Source of the DNA: Liolophura sinensis
Taxonomy: Eukaryota; Mollusca; Polyplacophora; Chitonida; Chitonidae
Direction: 5' to 3'
DNA: 64,000 nucleotides
Assembly (NCBI RefSeq): GCF_032854445.1
Contig: NC_088302.1
Location: 22,641,788 to 22,705,787 of the forward strand
Shown here: positions 63,768-64,000 of the stretch, piece after piece
How positions within the stretch are numbered: position 1 is the stretch's first letter
Layout of the letters: the number at the start of each line of letters is the position of its first letter
Notes under the pieces: model-generated
What the model saw: only the letters and a program-made list of their open reading frames with translations
Database searches by the model: none
Told to the model about the DNA's origin: nothing
Translations under genes and position numbers: made by a program

Positions 63768-64000
63768 GATTCAGTTTTCCGGAGTAACCGACGTAATTTT
63801 GGCGTAGTCTGGTACAATTTTGAGGTACTGGCACTCTTCCTTTGGCTTAAATGTTGTACCCGGCAGAATCAATGGAGTTCTGTGAAAACTGGCACTTTTC
63901 GACCTTCAGTGTCAGGTGACTATCGGAAAAACGCTCCATGACTTTTCCCAATGTTTTTGTGATTATCGGCATGAAGTGTGACATGAAATGTGACATCATC

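Larger units (their letters stand above)
61971..64000 (-). mobile_element. Ty3/gypsy LTR retrotransposon, decayed, continues past the window
   Basis: On the minus strand the order is RT end, RNase H, integrase, polypurine tract, 3' LTR. The polypurine tract AAGGGAGGAA is at 62151-62160. The LTR runs 62149-61971 (about 179 bp), starting TGTAATG and ending GTCCGCA. Coding parts are broken by stops and frameshifts (see the next entries). The 5' part, including protease, most of RT and the 5' LTR, lies beyond 64000. Confidence 0.85.

Overview
The window is metazoan nuclear DNA. Genes have many short exons with consensus GT-AG sites, large AT-rich introns, and dense dispersed repeats. Several tRNA-headed SINEs end in the 'attggtgttttacgccgtac' type tail that I associate with molluscs and other lophotrochozoans, and MITE ends of the TTACCTCCCTT type occur. 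I would call it a mollusc, probably a bivalve or gastropod. The sequence does not let me go further.

Layout. (1) 1-5090: no recognisable gene, probably the 5' UTR intron or upstream region of the next gene. (2) 5096-17583, plus strand: a complete HNRNPK (KH-domain RNA-binding protein) orthologue. I could join 13 coding exons in frame into 437 residues, including one GC-AG intron. Its last intron carries mir-7, the same host gene as in flies and vertebrates. (3) 20664-35932, minus strand: five-exon gene A, a secreted serine beta-lactamase-like (class C/LACTB/gigasin-6-type) protein. All three catalytic motifs are substituted, and a long Ser/Thr-rich stalk and a hydrophobic C-terminal tail have been added. 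Its introns hold a Penelope-like retroelement with a nested SINE, a TIR-bearing MITE, a Tc1/mariner-type remnant and SINEs. (4) 43221-50329, plus strand: the MYND finger and C-terminal half of a ZMYND15 orthologue; no N-terminal exons were found. (5) 53568-60477, minus strand: five-exon gene B, a paralogue of gene A with the same intron phases but intact SxxK, YxN and HTG motifs. (6) 61971-64000, minus strand: a decayed Ty3/gypsy LTR retrotransposon running off the window edge, inserted in a SINE tail. Between these lie minisatellites of 20, 29, 32 and 42 bp and long (TA)n tracts.

Genes A and B are a tandem pair separated by the unrelated ZMYND15 gene. Gene B keeps the active site; gene A looks like a pseudoenzyme that kept its reading frame and splicing and gained a possible surface-anchored mucin-like domain. 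That pair is the most unusual thing here. No gene here calls for a bacterial source: the beta-lactamase-like genes have signal peptides and spliceosomal introns.
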